Below are positions 1 to 5,950 of a DNA stretch of 7,555 nucleotides, one piece after another. How positions within the stretch are numbered: position 1 is the stretch's first letter; every line of letters begins with the position of its first letter. The stretch is from Thermoplasmata archaeon. Lineage in GTDB: Archaea; Thermoplasmatota; Thermoplasmata; Lutacidiplasmatales; UBA184. Made by a program: the position numbers and the translations under genes. The stretch spans positions 1 to 7,555 of the forward strand of contig JASHQY010000025.1 of the NCBI GenBank assembly GCA_030038885.1, in the 5' to 3' direction. The notes beneath the pieces are model-generated. The model was not told where the DNA came from. It did no database searches and saw only the letters and a list, made by a program, of their open reading frames with translations.

Positions 1-2
1 TC

Positions 3-509
3 TACGTGCTCGAGGTCGACGTCGGCGAGCCGAAGCCCCGCTCGATCGTCGCGGGGCTCCGGGCCTCGTACCCCGCGGAGTCCCTCCCGGGCCGGCGGGT
101 CGTGATCGTCTCGAACCTCGCTCCCCGCACGATCCGGAAGCGGACCTCCCAGGGGATGGTGCTCGCCGCCGACGTCGGCGACCGCGCGATCCTCCTCACC
201 CCGCCGGACGGGGTCGCGCCCGGCGCGTTCGTCGGCGGCACGACCGAGGCCGATCGCACGATCTCGTACGACGAGTTCGCCGCCACTCCCCTGCGCGTCG
301 GGCGAGCGTTGCCGACCGCCCCCGGCGCGGCCGCCCGCTTCGACCTGGGCGACCGCACGGTGGAGGTCCCGGGCCGCTGGTCGCCGGGGACGGTCGGGGT
401 CGTGCGCCTGGCGGGACCGGACGCGACCACCGGCGAGGTGCTGTCGTTCGGGGACGATCTCGCGGTCCGCCCGTCGGAGGAGGTTCCGCTCGGAGCCCGC
501 GTCCGATGA
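3..509 (+). CDS. tRNA-binding (MetRS C-terminal/CsaA-type OB-fold) protein, 5'-truncated
   Basis: The reading frame is open from the window edge, so the N-terminus is missing; 168 residues are visible. Residues 1-77 match the second half of a tRNA_bind OB-fold (MetRS beta/C-terminal, CsaA, EMAP-II family). Landmarks are a YVLEVDVGEP strand, IVAGL at 15-19, VVIVSNLAPR at 33-42, SQGMVLAA at 49-56 and a closing TPPDGVAPG. These domains bind the outside corner of tRNA without sequence specificity. The remaining 90 residues are not part of a standard single domain. They start with DEFAATPLRVG (90-100) and end with PSEEVPLGARVR, which resemble the first strand and last loop of the same fold, so a shortened second copy is likely. 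Whether the missing part carries a MetRS catalytic core cannot be seen. The stop codon overlaps the start of the PHP gene (ATGA), implying co-translation. The family call is firm; stand-alone chaperone-like protein versus synthetase tail is open. Confidence 0.85.
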   Translation, partial: YVLEVDVGEPKPRSIVAGLRASYPAESLPGRRVVIVSNLAPRTIRKRTSQGMVLAADVGDRAILLTPPDGVAPGAFVGGTTEADRTISYDEFAATPLRVGRALPTAPGAAARFDLGDRTVEVPGRWSPGTVGVVRLAGPDATTGEVLSFGDDLAVRPSEEVPLGARVR

Positions 510-1186
510 GCGAGGTCGTGCGGCTGGACCTCCACGTGCACTCGATCCACTCGCCGGATTCCCACCTCGCGATCGAGACGATCATCGGCCGCCTCGCCTA
601 CCAGGGGCTGCGGGGGTTCGCCCTGACCGACCACAACACCGTGCGGGGCCACGCCGAGCTCGCGGACCTCCGGACGAGGTACTCCGCGTACCTTCTCCTC
701 CCCGGGGTCGAGGTCTCGACGGCGGACGGGCATCTGCTCGCGTTCGGGGTCTCCGAGGCGCCCCCGCCGCACCGCGGGGTGGCGGAGACGGCCGACTGGG
801 TGCGCGCCCACGGGGGCGAGGCGGTGCCGGCGCACCCCTTCCGGTGGTCGCACGGGATCGGGCGCGCGCTCGCCGAGACGGTCCCCGCCCCCGCGATCGA
901 GGCCCGGAACGGGCACACCTCGGAGGTCGCGAACCTCCGGGCGGAGGAGGTCGCGGCGCGGCGCCGGCTCGGCACGACGGGCGGGAGCGACGCCCACCAG
1001 CTGCGCGACCTCGGCCGGTGCTACACCGAGTTCGACGCGTCCGCGACGACCGTGGACGACCTGCTCGAGGCGATCCGCACGCGGCGGACGGTCGGCGACG
1101 GGCGGTCGATGCCGTGGACCGGTCGGGTCCGCCTCGGGGTCCGCACGGGTCTCCTCCGGGTGGGCCGTGGGCTCCGGCCGATCTAG
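506..1186 (+). CDS. PHP-domain metal-dependent phosphoesterase
   Basis: This 226-residue protein belongs to the PHP (polymerase and histidinol phosphatase) superfamily, cytoplasmic hydrolases that cleave phosphoester bonds with a two- or three-metal centre. All the expected metal-binding motifs are visible in order: DLHVHS (H10, H12), D18, TDHN (D42, H43), GVEVS (E69), H76, PAHPF (H110) and GGSDAH (D162, H164). The length fits the small stand-alone PHP phosphoesterases rather than DNA polymerase or histidinol phosphatase forms. The last 30 residues are basic and not part of the catalytic motifs. The ATG overlaps the TGA of the tRNA-binding protein gene in ATGA, which fixes the start and suggests translational coupling. 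The substrate is unknown: relatives act on nucleoside 3',5'-bisphosphates, short RNAs or sugar phosphates. The pairing with a tRNA-binding protein makes a nucleotide or RNA substrate attractive, but that is inference. Confidence 0.9.
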   Translation: MSEVVRLDLHVHSIHSPDSHLAIETIIGRLAYQGLRGFALTDHNTVRGHAELADLRTRYSAYLLLPGVEVSTADGHLLAFGVSEAPPPHRGVAETADWVRAHGGEAVPAHPFRWSHGIGRALAETVPAPAIEARNGHTSEVANLRAEEVAARRRLGTTGGSDAHQLRDLGRCYTEFDASATTVDDLLEAIRTRRTVGDGRSMPWTGRVRLGVRTGLLRVGRGLRPI

Positions 1187-1203
1187 CGGCCCGCGCCCCG
1201 ACG

Positions 1204-1212
1204 CCTTTAAGG
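1204..1212 (+). promoter_or_regulatory. Archaeal box A (TATA) of the tRNA-Cys gene
   Basis: CCTTTAAGG has its TTTAA core at 1206-1210, centred about 28 bp upstream of the first tRNA base. That is the usual distance of the TBP site from an archaeal transcription start. It is the only A/T-rich spot in the 49-bp gap between the PHP stop codon and the tRNA. Confidence 0.6.
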
Positions 1213-1235
1213 TGCGTCCCCCTGCCCCCCGCCGG

Positions 1236-1308
1236 GCCGAGGTGGCAGAATGGTTAATGCGACGGACTGCAGATCCGTTTCCTGGGGGTTCGATTCCCTC
1301 CCTCGGCT
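1236..1308 (+). tRNA. tRNA-Cys (anticodon GCA)
   Basis: A complete intron-free cloverleaf. The acceptor stem GCCGAGG (1236-1242) pairs perfectly with CCTCGGC (1301-1307). The D stem GCA (1245-1247) pairs with TGC (1258-1260), around a loop containing GG. The anticodon stem ACGGA/TCCGT (1262-1266/1274-1278) encloses the loop CTGCAGA with anticodon GCA at 1269-1271. The T stem GGGGG/CCCTC (1284-1288/1296-1300, one G-T pair) encloses TTCGATT. The discriminator base is T at 1308, and U73 is the known identity base for cysteine tRNA. CCA is not encoded, since TC follows. The gene has its own box A and converges on the MFS gene, leaving 31 bp between them. Confidence 0.97.
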
Positions 1309-1339
1309 TCGGGCGACGGGTGGAACGTCGGGGTCCTCG

Positions 1340-2944
1340 TCAGTCCGGTCCTAGGGCCGGGGCGGTGGCGGGGCGGGACTCGTCCGGCACCGTGGGGGGC
1401 AACGGATCCCGCGACGCGCGCGGGCGGCGGATCGCGCGGGGCATCTGCGGCAGGTTCGCGAACTTCGCGTGCCGGGACGGTCCGAGGACCTCCTGGCCGA
1501 AGATCACGAAGAGCCCGCCGATCAGCGTGATGCCCCCCGCGATCCAGTACGCGTTCTGGAACGCGACGTGCGTCGCGACCCCGGCGAGCGGTCCCGCGAC
1601 GAACACGTAGGTCGCGAGGAGCGCGCCCGCGATCGGCGCCCCGACGCTCCCTCCGACGTTGCGGAACACGTTGTTCATCGCGGTCGCCTGGCCCATGTCC
1701 TTGGGGTCGACGGTCAGGATCAGGAGGTTGATGATCGACGCGTTCAGGAGCGCGATGCCGGCGCCGACCACGAGCTCGAAGACCAGCATCTCGGGGAGCG
1801 TCGTGCCGATCGAGATCAGGTAGAAGCCGAGCGCGGTCACGACCGCCCCGGCGAGGGCGAGCGGCTTCACGCCCACCCGCGACACGATCACGCTCGCGAG
1901 CACCGCGACCGCGGTCATGCTGCCGGCGAGCGGGGTGATCCAGATCCCGGCGTCCAGGATGCCGCCGGAGAACCCGCCCGAGGCCGCCGGGTACTCGAAC
2001 TGGTAGATCAGGGCGAAGAGCGCGAGGTACATTCCGAGGCCCACGACCGTGAGCACGAGGTTCGTGACCATCACGTTCCGCTCCCGGAGCAGTCGGCCGT
2101 CGATGATCGGCTCGCGGGCCTGCCGCTTCCACCAGAGCTCGTAGATCGCGAACGGGACGAACAGGACGAGCCCCGCGACGAGGAAGCCCAGCGTGAGCCC
2201 CGAGGTCCAGCCCCAGACCTGGCCCTGCGAGAGCGCGGTCACGACCCCCGCGAGGCCTCCGCCGAGCAGCGCCGCGCCGACGTAGTCGACCCGGGCCTCC
2301 GGGCGACGGTACGCGGACTCCCGGACCCACAGGATGAGGAGGAGGGCGACGGCGATCACGAACGGGATCGCCGAGTGGTAGGTCGTCCGCCAGCCGAAGT
2401 CCTGCGAGACGAGCGAACCCAGCGGAAGGCTGACGGCGAATCCGATCCCGAACATCGCGCTGAGCAGCCCCTGGGCGCGCGGCACGAGCTCCCGGGGGAA
2501 CTCCTCCCGCATCAGGGCCATCCCGAGCGGCAGGATCGTGAGGCCGATCCCCTGGACGGTCCGGGCGGCGACCATGAACGCGAACGTGGGGGAGAAGCCG
2601 GTGACCGAGACGGACGCGGCGTAGCCGAGCATCACGCCGATCAGCACCTTGCGCTTCCCGTAGATGTCGCCGAGCTTCCCCATCACCGGAGAGAGCGCGA
2701 CCCCGGACGCGGCGTACGCGGAGATGATCAGGCTCGCCTGGGCCGTGTCGATCCCGAAGTCGGACTGGATCGTCGGGAGCGAGGGGATCAGCATCCCCTC
2801 GATGTAGAGGACGACCACGACGATCGCCGCCAGCAGGATCATCACGCGGTTCGCGTAGGACGCGTCGAACGTCGCAAGCGTCTTCGGGACCGGCGCCGGC
2901 GGGGACGCCGAGGACGCGGGTTCGGCGGGAGGCGGGGTCTCCAT
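1340..2944 (-). CDS. MFS transporter, EmrB/QacA-like (DHA2, 14 TM)
   Basis: A 534-residue inner-membrane protein of the major facilitator superfamily, probably a proton-driven exporter of small molecules. Hydrophobic segments fit 14 helices, the first near residues 33-52 and the last near 465-483. The loop 2-3 signature GKLGDIYGKRK (89-99) is a clear MFS motif A, and FGWRTTY after helix 5 is typical of the DHA2 group. The antiporter motif C that should read GPxxGG is degenerate here (SLPLGS, 172-177). Both ends carry Pro-rich cytoplasmic tails: about 20 residues at the N-terminus and about 48 basic residues at the C-terminus. I chose the ATG at 2944 because AGGAGG lies shortly upstream and because the longer frame up to 3067 would run into the marR gene with low-complexity Arg/Pro sequence. 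The start lies 16 bp after the marR stop, so the two genes form one operon. The substrate cannot be told from sequence. Confidence 0.9.
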   Translation of the reverse strand: METPPPAEPASSASPPAPVPKTLATFDASYANRVMILLAAIVVVVLYIEGMLIPSLPTIQSDFGIDTAQASLIISAYAASGVALSPVMGKLGDIYGKRKVLIGVMLGYAASVSVTGFSPTFAFMVAARTVQGIGLTILPLGMALMREEFPRELVPRAQGLLSAMFGIGFAVSLPLGSLVSQDFGWRTTYHSAIPFVIAVALLLILWVRESAYRRPEARVDYVGAALLGGGLAGVVTALSQGQVWGWTSGLTLGFLVAGLVLFVPFAIYELWWKRQAREPIIDGRLLRERNVMVTNLVLTVVGLGMYLALFALIYQFEYPAASGGFSGGILDAGIWITPLAGSMTAVAVLASVIVSRVGVKPLALAGAVVTALGFYLISIGTTLPEMLVFELVVGAGIALLNASIINLLILTVDPKDMGQATAMNNVFRNVGGSVGAPIAGALLATYVFVAGPLAGVATHVAFQNAYWIAGGITLIGGLFVIFGQEVLGPSRHAKFANLPQMPRAIRRPRASRDPLPPTVPDESRPATAPALGPD

Positions 2945-2953
2945 CGACGCGTT

Positions 2954-2962
2954 CCGCCTCCT
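2954..2962 (-). promoter_or_regulatory. Ribosome binding site of the MFS gene, fused to the marR stop codon
   Basis: On the minus strand the sequence reads TAGGAGG, with the AGGAGG overlapping the TAG stop of marR and lying about 11 bp before the MFS ATG. It decides the MFS start and fits translation of an internal operon gene. The spacing is slightly long. Confidence 0.55.
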
Positions 2963-3533
2963 AGCTCGCCCCGGGTCGCCGGAACCGGGCGGCGCGGAGG
3001 GGAGCGCTCGCGCGTCGCGCGGGTCCCGGGCGGGCCGTCGGCGCGCCGGGACCGTGCGACGAGGCACACGGATCCGCGGGGTCCATCCGACCGACGATCT
3101 GCTCGAGGACCGTCGCGGCGGCTTCGAGTTGGGCCGGGGGAACCCCCTCGCTGTAGACGCGCCAACGATGACGGAGCTGGCTCTCCATGCGCTCCGCGAG
3201 CCTCCGGCCCCGGGGGGTCAGGGAGATCAGGACCTGTCGGCGGTCCCGGCCCCCCCGGGCGCGCGCGACGTACCCCTCGGACTCGAGCCGGTCGAGCAGT
3301 CCGGTCGCGGCGGAGGGGGTCGACCCGATCATCTCGACCCACTGGGAGACCGGGAGCGGTCCCCGCGTGCGCAGCGCTCCGAGGAGCGAGAGCTGCGGAA
3401 GGCTGAGTCCCAGCGCCCGAGCCTCCTCGCGGGAGAGCCGGATCCACCTCCGAGCGGCCCCGGTCAAGGCGTTCCACAGCCGCTCCTGGGGGGGCTCGAG
3501 GAGCCTCGGGGCGGGCACGACGCGCGCGGTCAT
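2961..3533 (-). CDS. MarR-family winged-helix transcriptional regulator
   Basis: A 190-residue DNA-binding regulator, normally a dimer that releases its operator on binding a small ligand. Residues 15-150 have the MarR layout: helix-turn-helix at about 45-90 with recognition helix STPSAATGLLDRLESEGYV (71-89), then the wing RDRRQVLISLTPRG (96-109), which carries the classic D-R...LT..G pattern. Long helices at 110-150 would complete the dimer interface. The last 40 residues are Ala/Pro/Arg-rich with one cysteine (C156) and exceed the usual family length of about 140-150. The gene is first in an operon with the MFS transporter and lies just downstream of a TATA box in an AT-rich island, so it probably represses itself and the transporter. 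The ATG at 3533 is preceded by no clear Shine-Dalgarno sequence, consistent with a leaderless or very short-leader transcript. Confidence 0.9.
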   Translation of the reverse strand: MTARVVPAPRLLEPPQERLWNALTGAARRWIRLSREEARALGLSLPQLSLLGALRTRGPLPVSQWVEMIGSTPSAATGLLDRLESEGYVARARGGRDRRQVLISLTPRGRRLAERMESQLRHRWRVYSEGVPPAQLEAAATVLEQIVGRMDPADPCASSHGPGAPTARPGPARRASAPLRAARFRRPGAS

Positions 3534-3563
3534 TTAGTTCCGAAAACGAAATTTACTGAAAGC
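3534..3563 (-). promoter_or_regulatory. Putative MarR operator between TATA box and marR start
   Basis: Between the TATA box and the marR ATG lie 30 bp with imperfect dyad symmetry. Read on the minus strand, an outer pair TTTCAGT...ACTAAA flanks an inner TTTCG-TTTT-CGGAA with one mismatch. MarR proteins usually bind dyads of this size that overlap their own promoter, so binding here would block the start site. The dyad is imperfect and the exact bounds are a guess. Confidence 0.4.
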
Positions 3564-3571
3564 ATATAAAA
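3564..3571 (-). promoter_or_regulatory. TATA box (box A) of the marR-MFS operon
   Basis: TTTTATAT on the minus strand, centred about 35 bp upstream of the marR ATG, matches the archaeal box A consensus. With a start site about 25 bp downstream, the leader would be only about 10 nt. It is the best TATA element in the window. Confidence 0.7.
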
Positions 3572-3573
3572 TT

Positions 3574-3587
3574 GGCGGGACCCCGCC
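3574..3587 (-). terminator. GC hairpin before a T-rich run, possible terminator of the GNAT gene
   Basis: GGCGGG (3574-3579) and CCCGCC (3582-3587) are perfect inverted repeats. On the minus strand the hairpin is followed directly by AATTTTATA, giving a hairpin-plus-T layout 54 bp after the GNAT stop codon. The T run is also the marR TATA box. Archaeal termination relies mainly on T tracts, so the role of the hairpin is uncertain. Confidence 0.35.
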
Positions 3588-3590
3588 CCC

Positions 3591-3610
3591 GTCGGCGGCG
3601 GGCGGCCGAC
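3591..3610 (-). other. Second GC inverted repeat downstream of the GNAT gene
   Basis: GTCGGC (3591-3596) and GCCGAC (3605-3610) form a perfect 6-bp stem with an 8-nt loop. It lies between the GNAT stop codon and the hairpin next to the marR promoter. It may protect the mRNA 3' end or aid termination; in DNA this GC-rich it could also be chance. Confidence 0.25.
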
Positions 3611-3640
3611 TGTCGTTCGCTTGCCCGTTGCCGCCGGGGT

Positions 3641-4603
3641 TCAGAACCGGTCCCCGGCGCAGCACAGGAACCTCGGGTCGTCCGGGCGGAACGTCGCCCG
3701 GGCGGTCCGAGCGTCCCACGGACCCCGGAGCGCGGCGGTCATCAGGGTGTACCACCCGGCGTCGAGCACCGCGTAGCCGCGCGCGCGGAACAGCGCGGGA
3801 TCGTCGGAGACGGGAGTGTGCTGGAACGCGACCGTCGTGCCCGCGGCCCGGGCCTCGATCGCGCGCACGAGCCGCGCCCGGTCCCGCCGGTACGCGGCGA
3901 CGATCTCCCCGCAGAGCGTCCGGACCCGGGTTGGGACGAGGTGCGCGTACCCGGCGATCCGGCCGTTCCGGCGAAGCACGAGCAGTTCGGACTTCGGGTC
4001 CACCTCGCGGGTGGCGGCCGCGATCGGCAGGAACCCGCGGGGGTGGCGACAGAAGCCGAGCCGGTCTTCGGCAAGGCGGTCGTGGAGCCGGTCGAGCGGG
4101 GCCAGGTCGCGCGAGCGCGCGGGGGTGACCCCGGCGATGCGGGAGGCCGCGGGCCGGTGCGAGGGAGGGAGCACCGCCCACGGGAACGCGTAGGTGTCCG
4201 CGTACCCGAGGCGTTCGTAGAGCCGGTGGGCGCCCCACGAAGGGTTCGTCCACAGCGCCGTGTAGCGGATCCCGGCCTCCCGCTCCCTCCGGTGGACCTC
4301 TTCGAGGATGCGTCGCGCGATCCCCCGACGGGCGCGGTCGGGCCGGGTACCGACCGAGGCGATCGCACCGATCCGCTCCTCCCCGTCGGGGAACCGGTAG
4401 GCGAGCCGCTTGACGAGCGTCTGTCCGAGCACCTGCCCGTGCTCGACCGCGAAGATCCCGACGTACTCGGCGAAGAGGTCGGAGCGTCGGCGCCAGACGT
4501 CGACCGCCCGCCGGTCGGTCGCGCCGCCGAGGGAGGAGAGGTGGACGAGCAGCCGGCCCGCGTCCATCGAGGGGGTCAGCTCGTCGAACGTGCGGAACTG
4601 CAT
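3641..4603 (-). CDS. GNAT-family N-acetyltransferase, two-lobed
   Basis: A 320-residue cytoplasmic protein. Residues 1-145 form a GNAT domain that would transfer an acetyl group from acetyl-CoA to an amine. The core strand and CoA loop read IASVGTRPDRARRGIARRIL (81-100), followed by the usual helix and then NPSWGAHRLYERLGY (120-134), the C-terminal GNAT signature. The CoA loop normally reads (Q/R)xxGx(G/A); here the first position is Ala (A91), with arginines on both sides. Residues 160-320 look like a second, decayed GNAT lobe: LLVLRRNGRIAGYAHLVP (207-224) is strand-like and LFRARGYAVLDAGWYTLM (271-288) recalls the family's end motif, but there is no CoA loop. Two-lobed GNATs include mycothiol synthase and the Eis type. 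An in-frame ATG exists at 4690, but the extra 29 residues are low-complexity, so the ATG at 4603 is preferred. The substrate is unknown. Confidence 0.82.
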   Translation of the reverse strand: MQFRTFDELTPSMDAGRLLVHLSSLGGATDRRAVDVWRRRSDLFAEYVGIFAVEHGQVLGQTLVKRLAYRFPDGEERIGAIASVGTRPDRARRGIARRILEEVHRREREAGIRYTALWTNPSWGAHRLYERLGYADTYAFPWAVLPPSHRPAASRIAGVTPARSRDLAPLDRLHDRLAEDRLGFCRHPRGFLPIAAATREVDPKSELLVLRRNGRIAGYAHLVPTRVRTLCGEIVAAYRRDRARLVRAIEARAAGTTVAFQHTPVSDDPALFRARGYAVLDAGWYTLMTAALRGPWDARTARATFRPDDPRFLCCAGDRF

Positions 4604-4703
4604 GCGGGCCCGGGAGCTCCCGGACGACTTGGGGGTGTCGGTCCCTCGGCGACGCCCGACGGTCCGCGCCGAAAGAACCATCTCGCCCAAGACGTGTCCG
4701 GGC

Positions 4704-5369
4704 GTGAGGTACCCCGTGGCATCGGTCGCTTCGATCCGGTCCCAGACCGTGCGGACCGGGGCGGGTCTGATCGCGCTCGGGATCGTGCAGTTCTCGGCGG
4801 CGATGGCCGTCGTCCAGTACGGCTACCCGGGGTATTCGGACGCGGCCAACTACATCAGCGACCTCGGCAACACCGCGACCTCGCCCTGGCACGTCGTGTT
4901 CAACGTCTCGATCGTCGTCCTGGGAATCCTCGCGTTCGCCGGGATCCTTCTCGCGTGGGAGGGATTTCCGGCGGGCGGGTCCCGGCCGGCGGGCCTGATC
5001 CTGCTCCTCCTCGCGAGTCTCGGGGCGATCTTCGTCGGCCTGTTCCCGGAGAACGTGAACCCGACCGTCCACGGGATCGCGTCGCTCACGGTCTTCGGTC
5101 CGGGGGGCGTCGCACTGCTCGTGCTGGCGGCGGGCATGAGGCCACGGACGAACTGGCACTGGTTCCGATGGCTCTCGGTGACGCTCGGTCTGATCGACCT
5201 CGTATCGCTCGCCTACTACGTGCCGACCCAGAGCACCAACACGACCTGGGACCCGGGGTTCGTCGAGCGCCTGATCGTCTTCCCGATCCTGATCTGGGGA
5301 CTCCTCGCGGCCGCGCAGATCGCGCGCCATCCCCGGCCGAACCGGCTCGCGATCCCGGTGCCGACCTGA
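4704..5369 (+). CDS. DUF998-type six-helix membrane protein
   Basis: A predicted integral membrane protein of 221 residues from the chosen GTG. Six hydrophobic segments are visible near 17-38, 63-86, 95-114, 126-145, 154-174 and 188-207. The features that suggest DUF998 are YISDLGN (50-56) after helix 1, GLFPEN (112-117) with H123 after helix 3, and a conserved ERL (188-190) before the last helix. The function of the family is unknown. The start is uncertain: GTG at 4704, 4716 and 4749 are all in frame with no clear Shine-Dalgarno sequence. An ATG at 4803 would cut off helix 1. The frame stays open upstream to 4410, but there it lies opposite the GNAT gene and is not coding. The gene is divergent from GNAT, and its stop is followed at once by a hairpin shared with uspA. 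Confidence 0.75.
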   Translation: MRYPVASVASIRSQTVRTGAGLIALGIVQFSAAMAVVQYGYPGYSDAANYISDLGNTATSPWHVVFNVSIVVLGILAFAGILLAWEGFPAGGSRPAGLILLLLASLGAIFVGLFPENVNPTVHGIASLTVFGPGGVALLVLAAGMRPRTNWHWFRWLSVTLGLIDLVSLAYYVPTQSTNTTWDPGFVERLIVFPILIWGLLAAAQIARHPRPNRLAIPVPT

Positions 5370-5370
5370 G

Positions 5371-5396
5371 GCGCTGGGGGACTGGTCCCCGAGCGC
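5371..5396. terminator. Hairpin between convergent DUF998 and uspA genes
   Basis: An 11-bp stem with one G-G mismatch (5371-5381 with 5386-5396) and the loop CTGG begins one base after the DUF998 stop codon. It sits in a 57-bp gap between two converging genes, where a two-way terminator or 3'-end stabiliser would be expected. No T run follows on either side. Confidence 0.45.
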
Positions 5397-5426
5397 GCGG
5401 GCGTGTCCCCGGAGGGCCCGGCCGGC

Positions 5427-5879
5427 TCAGCGCCGATCGGTCGCCTTCGGTGGCTTGACGACCAGCACGGAGCATCCCGCGTAGTGGAGGATCCCGTCGG
5501 ACACGCTGCCGAGGAAGAATCGGCCGAGCGCGTCGAGGCCCCGGGATCCGACCACGACCAGGTCGACCGCGTGCTCCTTGACGAACTCGACGACGGCCGA
5601 GACCGGCTCGCCCTCGAGCAGGTGGGCTTCGGTCTCGGGAAGCCCGGCGACCGCCAGTCGCGCGCGCTCGGCCTCGAGCGACCGGCGCGCCTCGGTGAGG
5701 ATCCGTTCGACCGTGTCTCCGGTCGGCATCGAGATCCCGAACCGCGGGGAGACGAGCGACACCACGCCCACGATCGTCAGGTGGGCCTGCGTGCGCCGGG
5801 CCAGGTCGGCGGCGTCGCGCAGCGCGGCGACCGCTTCGGGAGAGCCATCGAACGCGACGAGGATCGAACGCGGGGTCAT
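5427..5879 (-). CDS. Universal stress protein (UspA family), ATP-binding type
   Basis: A 150-residue single-domain UspA protein, the normal family length. It begins with the typical strand MTPRSILVAFDGSPEA, whose D11 sits where the family's ATP-contacting Asp lies. Next come helix 1 with ALRDAADLARR, strand 2 with LTIVGVV, and strand 4 with VDLVVVGSRG. The nucleotide loop is intact: G111-x2-G114-x9-G124-S125, the G-2X-G-9X-G(S/T) pattern of ATP-binding members. These proteins form dimers in the cytoplasm and act in stress tolerance or energy sensing by mechanisms that are still unclear. The ATG at 5879 is preferred because the frame continues open upstream only as antisense of the NDH-2 gene. 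The gene is divergent from the NDH-2-like gene across 93 bp and convergent with DUF998. Confidence 0.93.
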   Translation of the reverse strand: MTPRSILVAFDGSPEAVAALRDAADLARRTQAHLTIVGVVSLVSPRFGISMPTGDTVERILTEARRSLEAERARLAVAGLPETEAHLLEGEPVSAVVEFVKEHAVDLVVVGSRGLDALGRFFLGSVSDGILHYAGCSVLVVKPPKATDRR

Positions 5880-5881
5880 GG

Positions 5882-5896
5882 CCGGCGAACCGCCGG
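5882..5896. repeat. Perfect inverted repeat next to the uspA start codon
   Basis: CCGGCG-AAC-CGCCGG is a perfect 6-bp dyad that ends 2 bp upstream of the uspA ATG. It could be a regulator site covering the start of a leaderless gene, or a 5' hairpin if the transcript is longer. In such GC-rich DNA it may also be accidental. Confidence 0.3.
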
Positions 5897-5941
5897 TGCC
5901 CAGATGAGGATTGCCGGCCCCGAACGCGCCCGGGTCCGCCA

Positions 5942-5950
5942 ACCCTAAGG
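5942..5950 (+). promoter_or_regulatory. Candidate box A of the NDH-2-like gene
   Basis: ACCCTAAGG lies with its TAAGG 26 bp before the ATG at 5973. The same CC-TAAGG shape sits at the same distance before the tRNA-Cys gene. This spacing would make the mRNA leaderless. The element is weak because it has few A/T bases. Confidence 0.35.

Noticed and set aside
2..997. 331-codon minus-strand frame opposite the tRNA-binding and PHP genes
   Set aside because: Repetitive Arg/Pro/Gly composition and no motif, while the plus strand encodes two recognisable proteins with an ATGA overlap.
1469..3406. 645-codon plus-strand open frame opposite the MFS and marR genes
   Set aside because: Its translation is low-complexity Arg/Asp/Glu/Gly sequence with no domain, and it lies antisense to two clear protein families. 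High GC makes stop codons rare, so long spurious frames are expected.
3534..5458. Long open frames on both strands overlapping the GNAT and DUF998 genes
   Set aside because: They lack recognisable domains and are out of frame with the GNAT and DUF998 proteins, whose motifs are clear.
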